Assembly (NCBI GenBank): GCA_021205255.1
Contig: JAJPXW010000130.1
Location: 2,247-8,811 of the forward strand
Reading direction: 5' to 3'
DNA length: 6,565 bases
Origin: Burkholderiales bacterium
Lineage (GTDB): Bacteria > Pseudomonadota > Gammaproteobacteria > Burkholderiales > Burkholderiaceae_F
A model generated the notes under the pieces. The model did no database searches and was not told the DNA's origin. It saw only the letters and a program-made list of their open reading frames with translations. Positions 4,046 through 6,565 of this stretch are shown in pieces; the first letter of the stretch is position 1; the number at the start of each line of letters is the position of its first letter. The position numbers were made by a program, and so were the translations under genes.

Positions 4046-6565
4046 TTAGAACTCCGGATTTGGTGTAGTGTCAGTGGGTTTAGGCAACCAGGGCTTGAAG
4101 TCCTCAGGTTTCAGCCAAATGCCTTCTGGTGCGCCTGGAGCTTTGGAAATCTTTACCTGATAGCCACGTAATGTATAAGTGCCAACCGGTCCATTGTGGG
4201 GGCCTTTCACATTAGTAAGGATGTTGACATTGCACTCTTTGTACCCTTTTGTAGGAGTATTGAGATTTTCCGGGAACCAGAATCTTTCCTGATATACAAC
4301 ACCTGGTTGTACACCAAGAGTTACTCTGCAAATTGCTCGAATCTTTCCACGTGGTGACTCAACCCATACCCAATCTCCTTGCCTTACGCCATATTTTGCC
4401 GCGTCCTTTGGATTAACCCAAATTTCAGGTGCGGGATAAATTTCACGCAGATAGGCTACGTTTCTCAATGTGCCGTGGTGGTACAACGGAATGCGGCCAT
4501 TCGTCATAACAAGTGGATATTCCTTAGCCTCTTCCGTATATGGATTTTCTGTTGGAGGTGTATAGAAAGGAAGCGGGTCATAATCTTTAGAAGCTGGGAC
4601 TACACCCTCATCATCTAAAGCATAAGGTGCACCTGTCCGCGACAAAGTGATGTAACCAGGTGCATAACACTCAATCTTCTTAGTCGGTGTTTCGAAACCT
4701 TTTGGCTTTCCAGTTTCCGGATTGATCTCCTTATAGACGTAATAGGTGTTCCATTGGTCATAAGGCATGAACTCAATGGGTTGTTGTTCAAGAACTTCCT
4801 TCCAGGTCTTACCCACAAGTGACATCTTCTTATCGAGAAGCTCTTCCATAGAGTCCCAATAGGCCATTTCATCGCCCATGAATTTTGGATCACAAGCTCG
4901 TATAGCATTTGCATGTCCTAGCTGTGCCAACCTCTTCATCAATTTCGCCCAGAACATAGTCTCATCTTCGGTTTCGAAAGTATGGACAACTGCCTGACGG
5001 GCAAATATCTGATTCAGATTTTCCAGAGCAAAATTAGTTTCCAACCATTCTGTCGCCGGGATCAAAATATCGGCAAATTGAGACATGGTCGTTGGGTACA
5101 TGTAGATATGGACTATCAGTTCCACGTTCTTAGTAGCGTCTTCCCATTGATCCGCACTAGCTAGGACGCCAAATTTATTACCCGACCTGTCGAGCCATAC
5201 TAATGGTTGGTATGGTTTGCCAGTCTTCAAAGCTTCCAATACAGCAGGTGGAGAAGCAGCATCCCATTGGTAAAGACCTTTATGCTCCATTGCGCCTAAT
5301 CTCTTCTTTATCTGGCCTTTTGGCAACAGGAAAGGTGCTGGAGTACATAAGCAGTCGCCTGTGGCGTTAATCGAAGCAGGTGTACGTTGCAACAATGCTC
5401 CTGGACACTCAACATTACCTCTCAAAGCATTAAGGATTACTGATCCCATTGCCGCTTCAACTGAATTGATGGTCTGGTCGGTGGCTACACCAAGACAAAC
5501 TCCACCAGGTCCACTGCAATAAATATTGATAGCTTTTTCAATTTGCTTCGGATCAAGCCAGCATTCTTTACTAGCGGCTTCTAGAGTCCAAGGAGCACAT
5601 CTTTCTTTCAAAAGACGCCAACCAGTCTTATAAGTCTTGCCGTCAATGACGTGTTCACCATCAAGTTCGACATCAAGATTGTCGTCCCATGGATATGGAA
5701 GTGGCTTTTGAGAATTAGTTTTCTTATCCCACACTACGTAGTCGTGGTCCCCGCCTTGACCAAACATATCCTTGGCTTTAACGAAGAATCTTGTATCCGT
5801 ATCGACAAGATAAGGCAAGTTGGTCCACTTCATCACGAAATCATGATCATAGAGATCGTTATCCATGATGTACTTCATCCAAGCCAGTTCCAACGCAACG
5901 TCAGTACCTGGGCGAATTGGGAGCCAGCAGTCAGCCTTGGCCGCATCAGGAACGAAACGGGGGTCTATGGATACCGTCTTTAAACCCTTGGCTCTAAGCT
6001 CGGCAAGAATTCTGCCACCAGCACCAGGACAGCTATACGAAGGATCCGTTCCCCACAGCACCAAAGTCTTAATTGGAGAATTTGGCTTATAGAGTTCAAG
6101 GCAAGAAATATCGGCAATACTTGGCGTAGTAGGAACTGGACCACCATATTGCATGTCATTGGCAAGAGTTCTAGGCAAATAGCACTGAGCGCAACCTGGC
6201 TCAAAGAAGTTTGGTGTCCCTAGGGCATTGGCGGCTCGACGAACACCAATAAAGTCAGGGTTGCCTCCACCACCAGTAGAAACCAGGACTCTTTCAGCAC
6301 CGTACTTGTCGGTGACATCCATAATTTTCCTGGCAATGGTATCAATAGCCTCTTTCCAGGAAATGCGTTTCCATTTGTTTTCGCCTCTTTCCCCAACTCT
6401 GATAAGTGGATATTTATTTCTATTGGGGTGGTACACGGCAGAAATACCTGACAGACCTTTAGCACAAAGGGAACCGCGACTCATTGGAAATTCCGGATTT
6501 CCTTCAAGCTTAACAATGCGTCCATTTCTCACATGAGCTAGAACGGCACAGTTATGAATACAGGC
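4046..6565 (-). CDS. Mo-bisPGD oxidoreductase catalytic subunit, 5' end cut by the window
   Basis: The visible 839 residues belong to the DMSO reductase superfamily. The frame is open to the window edge: the 11 codons before the GTG at 6532 encode 'ACIHNCAVLAH', so Cys2, Cys6 and Cys34 (visible numbering, 'SLCAKG') form most of the C-x2-C-x3-C-x27-C motif that holds the FS0 [4Fe-4S] cluster. The first Cys and any Tat signal lie outside the window. 'PGCAQCYLPR' at 123-132 aligns with the metal-ligand loop of NapA and formate dehydrogenase, making Cys128 (codon 6182-6184) the probable Mo ligand. A pterin-binding signature starting 'IDPRF' and ending 'IRPGTD' covers 200-222, and 'ATDQTINSVE' starts at 361. 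The C-terminal pterin-binding domain runs about 682-806, followed by a Pro-rich tail. Polysulfide/thiosulfate reductases, arsenate reductases, acetylene hydratase and gut catechol dehydroxylases share a Cys ligand. I lean towards the last two groups, weakly. Confidence 0.92.
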   Translation of the reverse strand, partial: ACIHNCAVLAHVRNGRIVKLEGNPEFPMSRGSLCAKGLSGISAVYHPNRNKYPLIRVGERGENKWKRISWKEAIDTIARKIMDVTDKYGAERVLVSTGGGGNPDFIGVRRAANALGTPNFFEPGCAQCYLPRTLANDMQYGGPVPTTPSIADISCLELYKPNSPIKTLVLWGTDPSYSCPGAGGRILAELRAKGLKTVSIDPRFVPDAAKADCWLPIRPGTDVALELAWMKYIMDNDLYDHDFVMKWTNLPYLVDTDTRFFVKAKDMFGQGGDHDYVVWDKKTNSQKPLPYPWDDNLDVELDGEHVIDGKTYKTGWRLLKERCAPWTLEAASKECWLDPKQIEKAINIYCSGPGGVCLGVATDQTINSVEAAMGSVILNALRGNVECPGALLQRTPASINATGDCLCTPAPFLLPKGQIKKRLGAMEHKGLYQWDAASPPAVLEALKTGKPYQPLVWLDRSGNKFGVLASADQWEDATKNVELIVHIYMYPTTMSQFADILIPATEWLETNFALENLNQIFARQAVVHTFETEDETMFWAKLMKRLAQLGHANAIRACDPKFMGDEMAYWDSMEELLDKKMSLVGKTWKEVLEQQPIEFMPYDQWNTYYVYKEINPETGKPKGFETPTKKIECYAPGYITLSRTGAPYALDDEGVVPASKDYDPLPFYTPPTENPYTEEAKEYPLVMTNGRIPLYHHGTLRNVAYLREIYPAPEIWVNPKDAAKYGVRQGDWVWVESPRGKIRAICRVTLGVQPGVVYQERFWFPENLNTPTKGYKECNVNILTNVKGPHNGPVGTYTLRGYQVKISKAPGAPEGIWLKPEDFKPWLPKPTDTTPNPEF
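4052..4055 (-). promoter_or_regulatory. Ribosome binding site inside the catalytic gene for the FeS subunit
   Basis: GGAG on the minus strand lies within the last codons of the catalytic gene, 6 bases before the FeS-subunit ATG at 4045. With stop and start directly adjoining (TAAATG), a ribosome ending the first gene can restart at once on the second. Confidence 0.7.

Noticed and set aside
4615..4914. 99-codon minus-strand frame within the Mo-enzyme gene
   Set aside because: It is an alternative frame of a gene with continuous family similarity, and its composition does not resemble a known protein.
5651..5983. 110-codon plus-strand frame opposite the catalytic gene
   Set aside because: It is antisense to conserved pterin-binding sequence, without its own start signals or recognisable domains.

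Overview
This 6.6 kb window looks like part of the chromosome of a host-associated anaerobic betaproteobacterium, most likely Sutterellaceae (Sutterella/Parasutterella type). That placement is an inference. It rests on a Burkholderiales/Neisseriales-style porin (N-terminal 'VTLYGGVDEGV', terminal 'HEF'), an AT-leaning composition, and an anaerobic molybdenum-enzyme operon next to a nickel-dependent hydroxyacid racemase. No marker gene in the window proves it.

Layout. All four clearly identified genes read on the minus strand, so the natural reading order runs from the right edge leftwards. (1) 4046-6565: the catalytic subunit of a Mo-bisPGD (DMSO reductase superfamily) oxidoreductase, cut at its 5' end by the window edge. 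The frame stays open to base 6565 and includes part of the N-terminal [4Fe-4S] motif, so the GTG at 6532 is not its start. (2) 3452-4045: its four-cluster ferredoxin-like electron-transfer subunit, whose ATG directly abuts the stop of the catalytic gene. (3) 3158-3400: an unrecognised 80-residue protein with two likely membrane helices, in the position where a large quinol-oxidising anchor subunit would be expected. A hairpin plus U-tract overlapping its stop codon closes this operon. (4) 1752-2852: a trimeric-type outer-membrane porin with its own terminator about 75 bases downstream. (5) 156-1445: a LarA-family nickel-pincer racemase/epimerase, probably from its own promoter. A partial plus-strand frame (1-153) meets it tail to tail, 2 bp apart.

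How the parts may work together. The Mo subunit carries a probable cysteine Mo ligand and pairs with a DmsB/PsrB-like subunit, which suggests an anaerobic reductase or dehydroxylase handling a small molecule in the periplasm; the substrate cannot be read from the sequence. The porin would admit small solutes, and the LarA homologue would interconvert stereoisomers of a 2-hydroxyacid. Any link between these three units is only neighbourhood inference.

Non-coding highlights. An 18-base sequence with one mismatch occurs as an inverted pair bracketing the porin gene, and each copy lies in a hairpin. An imperfect dyad lies inside the candidate larA promoter. A small hairpin sits in the porin leader. 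No tRNA, rRNA, CRISPR array, insertion sequence or riboswitch was recognised.
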